64,000 nt of DNA, taken from the NCBI GenBank assembly GCA_018606805.1, contig JAGYWI010000009.1:62001-126000 (forward strand), written 5' to 3'. This stretch comes from Candidatus Magnetomicrobium cryptolimnococcus (GTDB lineage: Bacteria; Nitrospirota; Thermodesulfovibrionia; Thermodesulfovibrionales; Magnetobacteriaceae). How positions within the stretch are numbered: position 1 is the stretch's first letter; every line of letters starts with the position of its first letter. Both the position numbers and the translations under genes were made by a program. The notes under the pieces are model-generated. The model was not told the DNA's origin, searched no databases, and saw nothing but the letters and a program-made list of their open reading frames with translations. This document shows, piece after piece, positions 16,869-26,190 of the stretch.

Positions 16869-17776
16869 TAAACTTAAAAAATTTTAATATATCAACTATA
16901 GCCATATCCTCAGTTTTTGGATTTCAAGGAACTGGACTTTTTCCGTATTCGTTATTTCCACCATATATAAATCTATTGAAAATAGCTAAAGATTTAAAAA
17001 CCACAATATTTACCAAATCAGCTACAAGATTTGCACGGCGTGGTAATTTTATATTGCATAAGCCATGGACGTGGAAATATATTAGAAGAATACCTAAACG
17101 CAGTATGCTAAATGCCTATGGGCTTACAAATGGTGGAGTTGAGGTACACGCTTTAAAGCTGCAAGCTGCCTATGCTGGCGGCTATAGTGTAGTGCCTAAT
17201 TTTTATCCGGAATTTAGCAAAGGCACAGAAACAGCATGTGTACAAACCCTTGAGGCTATGGAGATTTATAAAGCCCACCTTGAGGGTTTATTCTTAGCCG
17301 TTGAGCTTAACTTTTCATGTCCTAATTCAAAAGAAGACATTGCAAACAATATGGATATGGCTAGCTATTGCATAAAGGCTGTAAAGGAAAAGTATCCACA
17401 ACTATCTATTATAGCAAAGACAAGCATAGTGCACCCGTACGAGTTTTATGAAGAGCTTGAACGTCTGGGGGTTGATGCCATACATGCCGTCAACTCAGTG
17501 CCATATGACGTGTTTTTTCCAAATAAAAAGCCGCCATTTAGGGGTATTAAAGGCGCTGGTTTATCGGGTGCTATTACATTTGAAAGGGTTTATGATTATA
17601 ACCGTAAGCTAAGAAAACGTATACGGCTGCCACTAATAATGGGCTGTGGCGTTACAAACGTGGAGGATGTGGCAAGGCTTATAGATATAGGGGCTAATGC
17701 AGTGAGTATCTGCTCTATAGTGGCGATGGCGCCTAATGAGGCAATTAAAATCATAAAGGGGAGTTTTCACAATTGA
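16865..17776 (+). CDS. pyrD: Dihydroorotate dehydrogenase-like flavoprotein
   Basis: A 303-residue TIM-barrel flavoprotein. The class 1 DHODH signature NFSCPNS appears near residue 150, with TKSATR and KTSIVHPYEF for FMN contacts and GCGVTNVEDV, IDIGANAVSI near the end for the phosphate. It converts dihydroorotate to orotate in UMP synthesis. The first 80 residues diverge from typical PyrD and the loop after SCPN lacks the common Pro-Gly, so it could be a paralogue. Gene order with pyrF and pyrE supports the assignment. ATGA overlap with cysC and TTGA overlap with pyrF show translational coupling. Confidence 0.78.
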   Translation: MINLKNFNISTIAISSVFGFQGTGLFPYSLFPPYINLLKIAKDLKTTIFTKSATRFARRGNFILHKPWTWKYIRRIPKRSMLNAYGLTNGGVEVHALKLQAAYAGGYSVVPNFYPEFSKGTETACVQTLEAMEIYKAHLEGLFLAVELNFSCPNSKEDIANNMDMASYCIKAVKEKYPQLSIIAKTSIVHPYEFYEELERLGVDAIHAVNSVPYDVFFPNKKPPFRGIKGAGLSGAITFERVYDYNRKLRKRIRLPLIMGCGVTNVEDVARLIDIGANAVSICSIVAMAPNEAIKIIKGSFHN

Positions 17777-18507
17777 AAGATATCGTGGCACTAAATAGGA
17801 GTTTAATAGTATCGGCCGATATGGTGGATATTGAGGGGCTTGAAAATCTTGTTAATGCTATTAAAGATGTGCAGGGCATTGGGGCATTTAAGATAGGGTT
17901 TTCTTTATTAACGTATGGGCTACAAAGGGTAACGGATACCATTAAGGCTACTATGGGTAAGCCAATACCGGTAATATATGACCACCAAAAGGCAGGTAAC
18001 GACATCCCGCGTATGGGACGGCAGTTTGCCCGGATGATTAAAAACTCCGGCATTGATGCTGTAATACTGTTTCCATTTGCTGGTCCGGTATCACAAGAAA
18101 ACTGGATACTAAGCTGTCGGGAGCACTCAATAGAGGTTATCGTTGGCTCTGTTATGACGCATGAAAAGTTTTTGGCAAGTGAGGGAGGCTATATAGACGA
18201 TAGTGCAGCACAGAGGATATTTCGTTTAAGCTGCCACTTAGGTGTAAGGCATTTCGTAGTGCCATCTACGAAGCTTGACTGGGTACGCACGCTTTATGAA
18301 TTACTTTTAAAGGGGCTAAAAGAGGAGGATTTTACGCTATATACCCCCGGCTTTATTGAACAAAAAGGTGAGATAGAGGCCTTTGGACAAATTGTGAAAT
18401 CCAAATGGCACGTCATCGTTGGCTCTGCAATTTACGAAAAACACTCAATAGAGGATATGAAACAGGCAGCCATTGAAATAGTAGCTAAGATTAATAGTGT
18501 TAAATAA
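17773..18507 (+). CDS. pyrF: Orotidine 5'-phosphate decarboxylase-like protein
   Basis: A 244-residue TIM barrel of the OMP decarboxylase superfamily. The catalytic pattern D-x-K-x-x-D/ND appears as YDHQKAGNDIP, preceded by GAFKIGFSLL, a strand usually carrying the substrate lysine. The C-terminal phosphate loop is TPGFIEQKGE and VIVGSAIYE. It would convert OMP to UMP, following PyrE in the pathway. The start is a TTG overlapping the pyrD stop (TTGA), with no ATG nearby. The sequence is divergent from common bacterial PyrF and looks closer to archaeal-type proteins, which is only an impression. Confidence 0.8.
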   Translation: MKDIVALNRSLIVSADMVDIEGLENLVNAIKDVQGIGAFKIGFSLLTYGLQRVTDTIKATMGKPIPVIYDHQKAGNDIPRMGRQFARMIKNSGIDAVILFPFAGPVSQENWILSCREHSIEVIVGSVMTHEKFLASEGGYIDDSAAQRIFRLSCHLGVRHFVVPSTKLDWVRTLYELLLKGLKEEDFTLYTPGFIEQKGEIEAFGQIVKSKWHVIVGSAIYEKHSIEDMKQAAIEIVAKINSVK

Positions 18508-18508
18508 C

Positions 18509-19315
18509 ATGGAAAATGAAGAGCTTATAAAAGAGATAATAACTGCACTTTATGAAAAAGGGCATATACTAACGCTGTGGAATACTAAAGATAAGCAAAA
18601 ACAAAAGGAAGGCTGGCGGCTTAAAAATGGTCAGTGGTCGCCGTGGTTTTTAAATCTAAGGACAATAGGAAGCTCACCAAGGCTTTTTACTAAAATATGC
18701 TATGTAATGGCCTCAATGATAGCGCAATATGATTTATCTTTAATTGTGGGGATAGAGATGGCAGGCGTTCCACTTGTAGGCGGCATATCGGCAACACTTC
18801 ATCTGGCATTTAACAAAATGCAAGCTATTGGCTTTACAAGACCACTACCCACAAAGGCACGCACACCGCTTGAAGCCCTTGATATTATAAAAACAAGTAG
18901 TATTAGCAATCAATACGGACAAAAAAACTACTTAGAAGGCGAACTCTATGACGGTGCAACTGTTGGCATCGTTGATGATATGGCAACAGACATCGGCAGT
19001 AAAATAATAGCAAGACTTCTTATCATAGAAGAGGCTAAAAAACGAGGGGTTACTATAAAATGTAATAAGGTTTTTTATCTTCTAAATAGAAACAAGGAAA
19101 ACCGCCAACGGGCAGCAGACTTTGTAAATGAAAAAGAAAAGGCACTCTATCCAGCTGCCATAGACCTGCACTATTTAATAGAATTTGATGACCATATTCA
19201 TTTTTTAAAAGATATTATGAAACCTGAAGAATATGAGGTAATATCGGAATATCAGAAAAATGCTGATAAGTTTCAAAAAGAAGATGTAAGGCAAAAAATT
19301 ATAAATAAACGGTAA
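18509..19315 (+). CDS. pyrE: Orotate phosphoribosyltransferase-like protein
   Basis: About 268 residues from the ATG at 18509, 1 nt after the pyrF stop (a GTG at 18497 is an alternative). The phosphoribosyltransferase motif is VGIVDDMATDIGSKI, and IVGIEMAGVPLVGGIS forms the earlier PPi loop. It would join orotate and PRPP to OMP. It is longer than usual OPRT (about 180-210 residues), with extra helices at both ends including an NKNRENRQRAADF-like segment. With the two upstream genes it completes the last three steps of UMP synthesis. Confidence 0.78.
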   Translation: MENEELIKEIITALYEKGHILTLWNTKDKQKQKEGWRLKNGQWSPWFLNLRTIGSSPRLFTKICYVMASMIAQYDLSLIVGIEMAGVPLVGGISATLHLAFNKMQAIGFTRPLPTKARTPLEALDIIKTSSISNQYGQKNYLEGELYDGATVGIVDDMATDIGSKIIARLLIIEEAKKRGVTIKCNKVFYLLNRNKENRQRAADFVNEKEKALYPAAIDLHYLIEFDDHIHFLKDIMKPEEYEVISEYQKNADKFQKEDVRQKIINKR

Positions 19316-19365
19316 TTTATGACGGATAATACAATAAATACTGAACCATACCTCATAGAAGGATT

Positions 19366-19505
19366 ATACCCAAACAAATTAGGTTTGCAAGGCATTATTA
19401 AAAATAATAAGGAAACAAATACACAGTGAGGGCGCTACCCTCACACTACCGCCAAAGGGGCGTAGGCGCAAAGGGAGGTGTGCCTACACACCCTTGAACC
19501 CCAAA
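19366..19505 (+). repeat. Dispersed hairpin repeat (GTGAGGG family plus 22-mer)
   Basis: A 60-bp flank, TTTGCAAGGCATTATTAAAA and onward to ACACAG, also occurs nearly unchanged at 49305-49362. It is followed by GTGAGGGCGCTACCCTCAC (19426-19444), an imperfect hairpin, then ACTACCGCC, a GGGGCGTAGGCGC stretch, and an exact 22-mer on the minus strand (19472-19493). A 36-codon frame at 19321-19431 crosses it and ends in the repeat; I do not regard it as a gene. Confidence 0.8.
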
Positions 19506-19590
19506 AACACTATTTCATGAGACATATATTTTCTATTTTTGTATAACAGCAAATTAAAGTCTGATATAATAATATTGTGAGGGTTTAAAA

Positions 19591-20512
19591 ATGTCAAAAG
19601 AATACGACAAGGTTATAAAAGAGCTTTTAAAGGATACGGTAGCAGCTTTGCTTGAAAAGATTACAGGTGTAGACATAAGCAAAGCGGAGTTATTAGAACC
19701 GAAGCTGCAAATTACGGATGAACGTGAAGCTGACTTTATCTTGAAAGCTCAACTAAAGGATGGAAGCCAAGAGATTTATCACATAGAATTTCAAGGGTGT
19801 GTAGGCACACCTCCCTTCTACAAACGACAACAACATGGGCTATCGGGAACTGCGCTACTGGGTTTATCTACGGCAGGTTTATAAACTGCCTGTTAAACAA
19901 TATGTGGTTTATATCGGCAAAAAGCCTTTAAAGATGAAAAATACCCTTATGGAAGACAGCACAACCCACAGCTACACCATAATAGACATGAGAACAGTTG
20001 ATTGTGAAAAGTTCTTATATGCAGATAGACCTGAGGAGGTTATCATTTCTATATTGTGTGATTATAAGGGTAGAGATGTTCGAATGTTTATAAGGGAGAT
20101 ACTTGAGAGGATAAGGGAATTAGTAAAAGAGGAAACACTCCAAAGTAAATATATAAAACAATTGGAGATATTATCTAATTTACGAGATTTACAAAATTAT
20201 GTGGGCGAGGAGGTAGATAAGATGGCTTTTATATTTGATTTAACAAAAGATTATAGGTTTCAACAAGGTAGAGAAAAAGGCAGAGAAGAAGGAATGGAAC
20301 AAGGTAGAGAAAAAGGCAGAGAAGAAGGAATGGAAAAAGGGCTAAAAGAGGGTATCGAATTGGCTTTGGAAGTAAAGTTTGGCTTTGATAGTTTAGAATT
20401 AATTGAAAAAATCAAGGGTATCAGAGATATACAACAATTAGAAAATATAAAGGATATTATAAAAAATACAAACACGGTAGCTGAATTTATTCAAAAAATC
20501 ACAAAAGATTAA
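19591..20512 (+). pseudogene. Rpn-family (PD-(D/E)XK nuclease) gene broken by a 22-bp repeat insertion
   Basis: The first frame has the Rpn N-terminus (ITDEREADFILKAQL, YHIEFQ) with the nuclease residues Asp and ExQ. The second frame, from about 19817, has STNDNNMGYRELRYWVYLRQ, KLPVKQYVVYIG and the typical tail of charged GREKGREEGMEQ repeats. Removing bases 19795-19816 rejoins them exactly as YHIEFQ-STNDNNMGYREL, giving one protein of about 299 residues. The removed 22 bp is identical to the dispersed repeat unit. The Rpn family acts as recombination-promoting nucleases; this copy cannot be made full length without frameshifting. Confidence 0.88.
19795..19816 (+). mobile_element. 22-bp palindromic unit inserted in the Rpn gene
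   Basis: GGGTGTGTAGGCACACCTCC followed by CT. The unit folds as GGTGTG-TAGG-CACACC. Identical copies are at 3358-3379 (+), 19472-19493 (-) and 20625-20646 (+); a one-base variant is repeated four times at 26092-26187. Its length, 22, is not divisible by three, so it shifts the frame. Confidence 0.85.
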
Positions 20513-20572
20513 TATAGCAGATTTTGGTACATTTAGATAAATTTTTTAAATTTAACCCAAATATGCGGTTTA

Positions 20573-20739
20573 AAAGTTTTAGGTGCGTAGGCGCACTCCC
20601 GTAAGGTGCGTAGAAGAACAGGGAGGGTGTGTAGGCACACCTCCCTGTGTGCTGCCGCACCTCTTTTTCTCGAAAAGGGGTTTCCCGCCTACACCGTCTA
20701 ATTTTTTCTTTTTTTCTTTTTTTACTTCTTTTCTTTAAA
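20573..20739 (-). repeat. Composite element with 22-mer unit and polypyrimidine tract
   Basis: On the plus strand it reads AAAAGTTTTAGGTGCGTAGG, with a GTGCG-TAGG-CGCAC unit, an exact 22-mer (20625-20646), CTCGAAAAGGGGTTTCCCGC and a T/C-rich tail (20701-20739). It is therefore oriented opposite to the element at 3252. It separates the broken Rpn gene from gmhA. Confidence 0.78.
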
Positions 20740-20777
20740 AATTAAAAAGTTGTAATATATAAAAAAGGAGGTTACTC

Positions 20778-21344
20778 ATGTCAATAACCAAAATTTCCAT
20801 TGAGGAGCACATACAAATAGCAAGCACATTGAAGGATATGAGCGGATTAATAGACGTTGTAGGCAATAAGGCTGTGGAGGCGCTTAAAAATGGCAATAAA
20901 ATATTACTTGCCGGCAATGGCGGTAGTGCTGCTGATAGCCAGCATATAGCGGCAGAGCTTGTAGGACGATTCAGAAAGGAAAGACAGGGACTGCCGGCAA
21001 TAGCGCTAACTACGGACACATCTATAATCACGGCTATGGCTAATGATTACGGTTATGATAGGATTTTTGAGCGCCAGATTGAGGCTCTTGCTAAAGAAGG
21101 GGATATTTTTATTTGTATATCCACATCCGGCAAAAGCCCAAACCTGTTACTGGCTGCATTGTATGCTAAAAAAATGGGTGTCTACACGGTAGGTCTTTTG
21201 GGTAAAAGTGGTGGGGAACTTAAAGATAACGTAGACCTACCGATTATTGTTAAATCTAATAACACGCCACGCATTCAGGAGTGCCACATTTTAATTGGGC
21301 ACATTGTTTGTGAAATAATTGACAGTCAGTTCAATGCCCTGTGA
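20778..21344 (+). CDS. gmhA: Sedoheptulose 7-phosphate isomerase
   Basis: Isomerises sedoheptulose 7-phosphate to D-glycero-D-manno-heptose 7-phosphate, the first step to ADP-heptose for LPS core or S-layer glycans. It is 188 residues, the standard length. The SIS fold shows [20 protein letters not shown], the characteristic GmhA signature, then [18 protein letters not shown] and [20 protein letters not shown] precedes the ATG. It overlaps the next gene by 4 nt (GTGA), linking it with glycan genes. No gmhB or hldE is in the window. Confidence 0.94.
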   Translation: MSITKISIEEHIQIASTLKDMSGLIDVVGNKAVEALKNGNKILLAGNGGSAADSQHIAAELVGRFRKERQGLPAIALTTDTSIITAMANDYGYDRIFERQIEALAKEGDIFICISTSGKSPNLLLAALYAKKMGVYTVGLLGKSGGELKDNVDLPIIVKSNNTPRIQECHILIGHIVCEIIDSQFNAL

Positions 21345-22261
21345 AGACAAGTAGTATAATAAAAAAAATAATACACAAAAGGGCACTTAGAAGATACGCT
21401 GTAAACAACAATATGTACTACATTGGCAACGGTGATTCCCTTAAAGCTGTTAAAAATATTACGCTTTTTTTTGCAAATCCAGAATACATGCACTTGGGGG
21501 ATCACCTTTTTTTTGAACCGCTGTGTAGGTTTTTAAATATAAAAGGGTTTAATATAAAAATAATTCCAACAAGGGCAATGGAGTTTTACTTTACGCCAAT
21601 AGGCAATTATGATGACTTAAATAGTGCTGATTTAGTTATTACAAGAACCGAGCTTTACGGTGATGTTAGTAAACTAAAGACCAACATTCTTTTGATAGAT
21701 ACAGCATATAGTGGAATAACAGGGCATTTATGTCAAGATATAGTTAATAAAGTAGCCTCCTTGCTTTTTCTTGATAGCAGAGACTTTTATGCTAAACCAT
21801 CTGCACTTGACATAGGCTCAGACGGTTTACAAATTGGTAATGGACAGTATATGATTTTTAATAATTACGTAGACTCAGGTGGTTATAGGCTTACCTCCAA
21901 ACATTACGATAAGTTGGCACGGTATTGTCAAATGATTTCTCAAAAACTGCATTTAGAGGTAATTCACACAGGCTCAGCTACTGATAAACACAGAGATAGC
22001 TGGCGTTATGACTTTGTGCACATGGATATACGTGGTAAGACCACCCCAGCCGATATGTTTTATCTTGCTGGACATCATAATGTAGTATGTAATGTATCTT
22101 TTGACAATTTTCTAATGCACCTATTTTTTATTTATGGCAAAAAATCATACGTTTTATTTAGGGGCAGATTTTTCAATAAATCCAAAGATTTCATTATCAA
22201 GTATGTAAACCCCCCATTTAAGCCAAGCTGCAATATTAATGACTTAATAGAATATATTTAA
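21341..22261 (+). CDS. Putative glycosyltransferase-like protein of the polysaccharide cluster
   Basis: A 306-residue protein starting with GTG overlapping the gmhA stop. It lacks clear catalytic motifs. The layout, with an N-terminal basic helix, [20 protein letters not shown] and a second half with [15 protein letters not shown] and [17 protein letters not shown], recalls GT-B heptosyltransferase-like (GT9) proteins in which the HLGDxLxxxPL loop binds the acceptor. Neighbours gmhA and a sugar-phosphate transferase support a role in LPS or exopolysaccharide assembly. The family assignment is tentative. Confidence 0.55.
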   Translation: MKTSSIIKKIIHKRALRRYAVNNNMYYIGNGDSLKAVKNITLFFANPEYMHLGDHLFFEPLCRFLNIKGFNIKIIPTRAMEFYFTPIGNYDDLNSADLVITRTELYGDVSKLKTNILLIDTAYSGITGHLCQDIVNKVASLLFLDSRDFYAKPSALDIGSDGLQIGNGQYMIFNNYVDSGGYRLTSKHYDKLARYCQMISQKLHLEVIHTGSATDKHRDSWRYDFVHMDIRGKTTPADMFYLAGHHNVVCNVSFDNFLMHLFFIYGKKSYVLFRGRFFNKSKDFIIKYVNPPFKPSCNINDLIEYI

Positions 22262-22272
22262 TATCAGCAACA

Positions 22273-23589
22273 ATGAATAACAGTAAAACCAAATATCTGA
22301 CCATACTTTTTGTATGCCTTGACATTATAGGCATAGGTATTGCTGTAGCCTTATCACATAAAATTCGCTTTGGCACTTTTACACACATCCCAATAGAAAA
22401 CGGTCTTCTTTGGATTTTATCGTTACCGATTATTTTTTATATATTAGAGCTTTATGAAAAATTTCACTCATCAAAGACAGTTCTAAGGATAAGCACAGGG
22501 GTTATTATTTCAGCGATTTTTGTATCAACTTTTTCTTATATATCGTTGACTTTTTTTGTAGGAAGGGGACTTTTTTCACTACAGTCTTTATTTATAACCT
22601 TATACACGATACTGTGGCGTGCTATATTTAATCTGGTGCAAGAAAAAGTTGAAAAAACAACCAACATAATACTGTTTGCACCAAAAGAAATAATTGAAAA
22701 GGTTGCCCTTGATTTTCGCGATACAGCCCTGCTGCTAGCCTATAAATATGACTACGAAACTATTAATAATGACAGTAAATATAGGCAGGACATCTTTACG
22801 CATGAAAACCCCACAATTGTATTTACCGATGCCCCGGATATTCCACCTACTTTAATGGAAAATCTAGTGCACTACAGAATAAATGGAATACCCGTCATGG
22901 AATTAGCAGACCTGTATGAAACCGTATGGCAAAAGCTACCAGTGTACTTTTTAAAAGATAGGTGGTTTGTGTATGCGCGTGGATTTACCATAATACACCG
23001 TGTGTTTTATCAAAGGGCTAAACGTATAATTGATATAATACTGTCTACGGTAGGGCTCATTGCATCAATGCCGTTGATGCTAATAGTGGCAGTACTGATA
23101 AAACTTGAATCAACTGGCACTGTTTTTTATAAACAGGTAAGAATCGGCTTAAATGAAAGGCCTTTTACTATACTAAAATTTCGCTCTATGATAAAAGATG
23201 CCGAGGCTAGCGGCATAACGTGGACAGACAAAAATGACCCGCGCATTACAAGGGTAGGACATGTCATTAGGGGGTTACGCATAGATGAGTTGCCTCAGCT
23301 TATCAACATATTAAAAGGGGACATGTCTTTTGTAGGACCGCGCCCTGAAAGACCATATTTCATTAGAACGCTGGAGAGCAAGATTCCGTACTATAGTTAT
23401 AGGCATATAGTAAAGCCGGGACTTACCGGCTGGGCGCAGGTTAACTATAAGTATGGGGCATCGGTTGAGGATTCTATAAGAAAGCTTGAATATGACCTTT
23501 ATTACATAAAAAATTTCTCGTTACTACTTGATATTGAAATTATATTTAGGACAATACGGGTTATTTTGTTTAGAAGGGGCAGCAGGTAA
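22273..23589 (+). CDS. Undecaprenyl-phosphate sugar phosphotransferase (exopolysaccharide initiating enzyme)
   Basis: Transfers a sugar-1-phosphate to undecaprenyl phosphate to start a repeat unit. The 438 residues have an N-terminal block of four membrane helices (about 5-120), a cytoplasmic CoA-binding-like domain, and the bacterial sugar transferase domain (about 250-438). The latter has RAKRIIDIILS, FRSMIKDAE, LRIDELPQLINILKGDMSFV, GPRPERP and KPGLTGWAQV. This is the WcaJ/RfbP/EpsB type. It sits in a run with gmhA and the glycosyltransferase-like gene, 11 nt after the latter. Confidence 0.9.
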   Translation: MNNSKTKYLTILFVCLDIIGIGIAVALSHKIRFGTFTHIPIENGLLWILSLPIIFYILELYEKFHSSKTVLRISTGVIISAIFVSTFSYISLTFFVGRGLFSLQSLFITLYTILWRAIFNLVQEKVEKTTNIILFAPKEIIEKVALDFRDTALLLAYKYDYETINNDSKYRQDIFTHENPTIVFTDAPDIPPTLMENLVHYRINGIPVMELADLYETVWQKLPVYFLKDRWFVYARGFTIIHRVFYQRAKRIIDIILSTVGLIASMPLMLIVAVLIKLESTGTVFYKQVRIGLNERPFTILKFRSMIKDAEASGITWTDKNDPRITRVGHVIRGLRIDELPQLINILKGDMSFVGPRPERPYFIRTLESKIPYYSYRHIVKPGLTGWAQVNYKYGASVEDSIRKLEYDLYYIKNFSLLLDIEIIFRTIRVILFRRGSR

Positions 23590-23596
23590 GTAAGAA

Positions 23597-24796
23597 ATGA
23601 TTTGGGCACACGGCATTAATAAAGATTTTAGGCGTTTTTTTATAGCACAAGCCATATCATTTATAGGCACATGGATGCACAACATGGCTCAGGGCTGGCT
23701 TGTTTATTCACTGACAAAATCTTCTTTAATACTTGGCTTAACCGCAATGGCGCAGTCGCTGCCTATACTGCTATTTTCTCTATTAGGCGGGGTTCTCGCC
23801 GACAGATATGATAAGAGAAAGATTATAATGCTCACTCAGGCAATCGCCATAGTACCACCTATTTTATTGTACATATTAAAGGAATTAGATATAGTTAATA
23901 TATGGCATATTATGGCATTATCTTTTCTTATGGGAACTGTGCAAGCACTGGATATACCAGTGCGACAAAGTTTTGTTACAACAGTTGTTGGCAAAGACAA
24001 TATTTTAACAGCGATAGCCATTAACTCTATGGCATTTCATGGGGCTCGGATAGTGGGGCCTGCAATAGCAAGTGCTATAATTAAAACCTATGACATTGCA
24101 ATATGTTTTTTTATTAATGCCATAACCTATCTTCCTATAATTTACGTACTGTACAAGATGAAGACGCATACGCCCCCTGCCATACCTCAAACGAAGGGAA
24201 TGTGCCAAGATTTTAAGGATGGCTTAAGGTATATAAAAGACGATAAACAGATGACCTTCATTATGCTTACGGTGTCGTTGTTTAGTCTGTTGGCACTGCC
24301 CTTTGGTCATTTCCTGCCTGTTTTTGCTGATAAAATCTTTAAAACCGATGTAGGTGGGCTTGGCTATTTAATGGCATCAATGGGGGTTGGAGCGCTAATG
24401 GCGGGCTTAATTCTTATACTAAGGGGCAATGTTAAAAACAAGGTATCATATATGACTACGACAGGCTTGTGCTTTCCTATTGCCTTGATACTTGTTTCGG
24501 TAACAAATAATATATTTATTGCCTGTATATTTATTGCAATTATTGGCTGGAGCAGCGTAAGCTTTCTTGCAACAACAAACAGCTATCTGCAACTAAAATC
24601 CTCGGATTTATTAAGAGGCAGAATTGTAAGTGTGTTTTCCTTAACCTTTTTAGGCGTTATGCCCTTTGGCTATACTATTTTAGGCACAATATCTGAATTT
24701 TTAGGGATACAAAAAACGACATTTCTAACAGCAACATTATCATTAATAGGATTTGTCGTATTCAACAGGAAATGGAAACAAAATCAACTTGTTTGA
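23597..24796 (+). CDS. MFS transporter (EntS/MFS_3-type exporter)
   Basis: A 399-residue membrane protein with about 10-12 helices. FRRFFIAQAISFIGTWMHNMAQGWLV style opening, GGVLADRYDKRK between helices 2 and 3 (the MFS signature), and ALDIPVRQSFVTTVVG are typical of the enterobactin-exporter-like MFS_3 group. Substrate unknown. It follows the sugar transferase by 7 nt and may export a precursor or be unrelated. Its last 13 nt overlap the end of the convergent histidine kinase gene. Confidence 0.85.
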   Translation: MIWAHGINKDFRRFFIAQAISFIGTWMHNMAQGWLVYSLTKSSLILGLTAMAQSLPILLFSLLGGVLADRYDKRKIIMLTQAIAIVPPILLYILKELDIVNIWHIMALSFLMGTVQALDIPVRQSFVTTVVGKDNILTAIAINSMAFHGARIVGPAIASAIIKTYDIAICFFINAITYLPIIYVLYKMKTHTPPAIPQTKGMCQDFKDGLRYIKDDKQMTFIMLTVSLFSLLALPFGHFLPVFADKIFKTDVGGLGYLMASMGVGALMAGLILILRGNVKNKVSYMTTTGLCFPIALILVSVTNNIFIACIFIAIIGWSSVSFLATTNSYLQLKSSDLLRGRIVSVFSLTFLGVMPFGYTILGTISEFLGIQKTTFLTATLSLIGFVVFNRKWKQNQLV

Positions 24797-25899
24797 GTGC
24801 CTGAATGTATACTTTTATAAAACTTACAACGTTTACAGTTTTCTATCTTTTGAGCATACGAGCCTTGCGCCTTGCCATCACAAAATGTCCCAGCAATAGC
24901 CCAACAAATCCTGCCGTGATGGGGATAGGCAGAACACTCACCTGCATTTAAACGGTCCTTACCACATTTCATTAGTTCCCAACACTGCATTTTACCGGCT
25001 TCCTCCTCCGGCTGATACGGAAACATTATCTTAAAAGTAGACCCCTCATTCAACTTACTCTCACAGCGAATAAACCCCTTATGCTCTTCCATAATCTTTC
25101 TACTAATTGGTAGCCCAAGGCCAGTCCCCTGCCCTATTTCCTTTGAAGTAACAAACGGCTCAAATATCATATCCAACTTCTCATGTGGAATACCCGTGCC
25201 AGTATCCGTAATGCTCACGGCTACACAGTGGATATCATACATAAATTCCTTTCCAATTTTGACTGTTAAGACCCCTCTTTCTGGCATTGCATCAACAGCA
25301 TTAGAGGTTAGATTATCAATTACTTGCCTAATCTGATTTCTATCAATAAATACATACGGTACGTCATTAAAGTCTTGCTTTACAGTAATAGATTGATCTA
25401 CCAATATATCAGCAAAAAACCGCAACGACTCATTAACAACATCAACGATAGATAATTTTTCAAAAACAGGCTTAGTGTCCCGTGAAAATGTAAGCACATC
25501 TTTTAAGATTTTCTCAAGCCTATCAACCTCAGACACTATAATCCGAGCATACTCACGCTCCCTTTCCGAATCAGTAAGCTTTTTAAGTAACCGTCTAGCA
25601 AAACCACCAACCGCAGTCAACGGATTTCTTATTTCATGAGCCACATCCGCAGTAAATCTCCCAAGGGCTGCCAGCTTTTCACACTGTACAATCTTCTCCC
25701 GTGAGTGCTTTAACCCATCAATAATATCATTTTGGTCTAAGATAATCCTTTGAAACTCATCTATTTGAGAAGCCAGACAACTTATCCTTCCCCTTTGCTC
25801 CGAAATAATCAACTGTAGGCGACTCGTACACAAGTGCCCCTTCTGGGTACGATTATTTTTCTTATAGGCTAAGTACCTTCGATTTCTAATTATAATCAT
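24784..25899 (-). CDS. Sensor histidine kinase with a C-terminal two-CW cysteine domain
   Basis: A 371-residue soluble kinase. A short coiled segment leads to HisKA with phospho-acceptor His88 in VAHEIRNPLTAVGGF, then HATPase with the N-box NLTSNAVDAMP, G1 DTGTGIP and G2 GQGTGLGLPI. The last 65 residues have seven cysteines (306, 312, 322, 332, 340, 355, 358) in the CWELMKCG ... ICWAIAGTFC pattern of the two-CW domain. No membrane helix or classical sensor domain precedes the kinase. The cysteine domain could carry a metal or sense redox. No response regulator is adjacent, so the partner is unknown. Confidence 0.88.
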   Translation of the reverse strand: MIIIRNRRYLAYKKNNRTQKGHLCTSRLQLIISEQRGRISCLASQIDEFQRIILDQNDIIDGLKHSREKIVQCEKLAALGRFTADVAHEIRNPLTAVGGFARRLLKKLTDSEREREYARIIVSEVDRLEKILKDVLTFSRDTKPVFEKLSIVDVVNESLRFFADILVDQSITVKQDFNDVPYVFIDRNQIRQVIDNLTSNAVDAMPERGVLTVKIGKEFMYDIHCVAVSITDTGTGIPHEKLDMIFEPFVTSKEIGQGTGLGLPISRKIMEEHKGFIRCESKLNEGSTFKIMFPYQPEEEAGKMQCWELMKCGKDRLNAGECSAYPHHGRICWAIAGTFCDGKAQGSYAQKIENCKRCKFYKSIHSGTQTS

Positions 25900-26030
25900 T
25901 ATAATAGCTTACTTATTAAAAAGATTACACAAAAAAACCACCACTCTACCCGCTACTTACTATCGCTAAATATTAATGTAATTATTTTAACACAAATGAT
26001 ACAAGCAGTCAACTGTCAACATCTATTAAA

Positions 26031-26190
26031 AAGAAACAAATACACAGTGAGGGCGCTGCCCTCACACTCCCCGCCCAAGGGGCTTTGTCTCAGGGAGGTG
26101 TGCCTTCACACCCTTAGGGAGGTGTGCCTTCACACCCTTAGGGAGGTGTGCCTTCACACCCTTAGGGAGGTGTGCCTTCACACCCTTGAA
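26031..26190 (+). repeat. GTGAGGGC hairpin plus four tandem 24-bp units
   Basis: GAAACAAATACACAG, shared with 19410 and 49345, leads into the perfect hairpin GTGAGGGC-GCT-GCCCTCAC (26047-26065), then CTCCCCGCCCAAGGGGC. Four head-to-tail 24-bp units AGGGAGGTGTGCCTTCACAC plus CCTT fill 26092-26187. These differ from the 22-mer by one base and a 2-nt linker. The 430-nt gap between the kinase and the next gene holds nothing else I can name. Confidence 0.88.

Noticed and set aside
26092-26187. CRISPR array
   Set aside because: Units are directly joined with no variable spacers; the arrays at 11903 and 14518 are the same. No cas genes are present.
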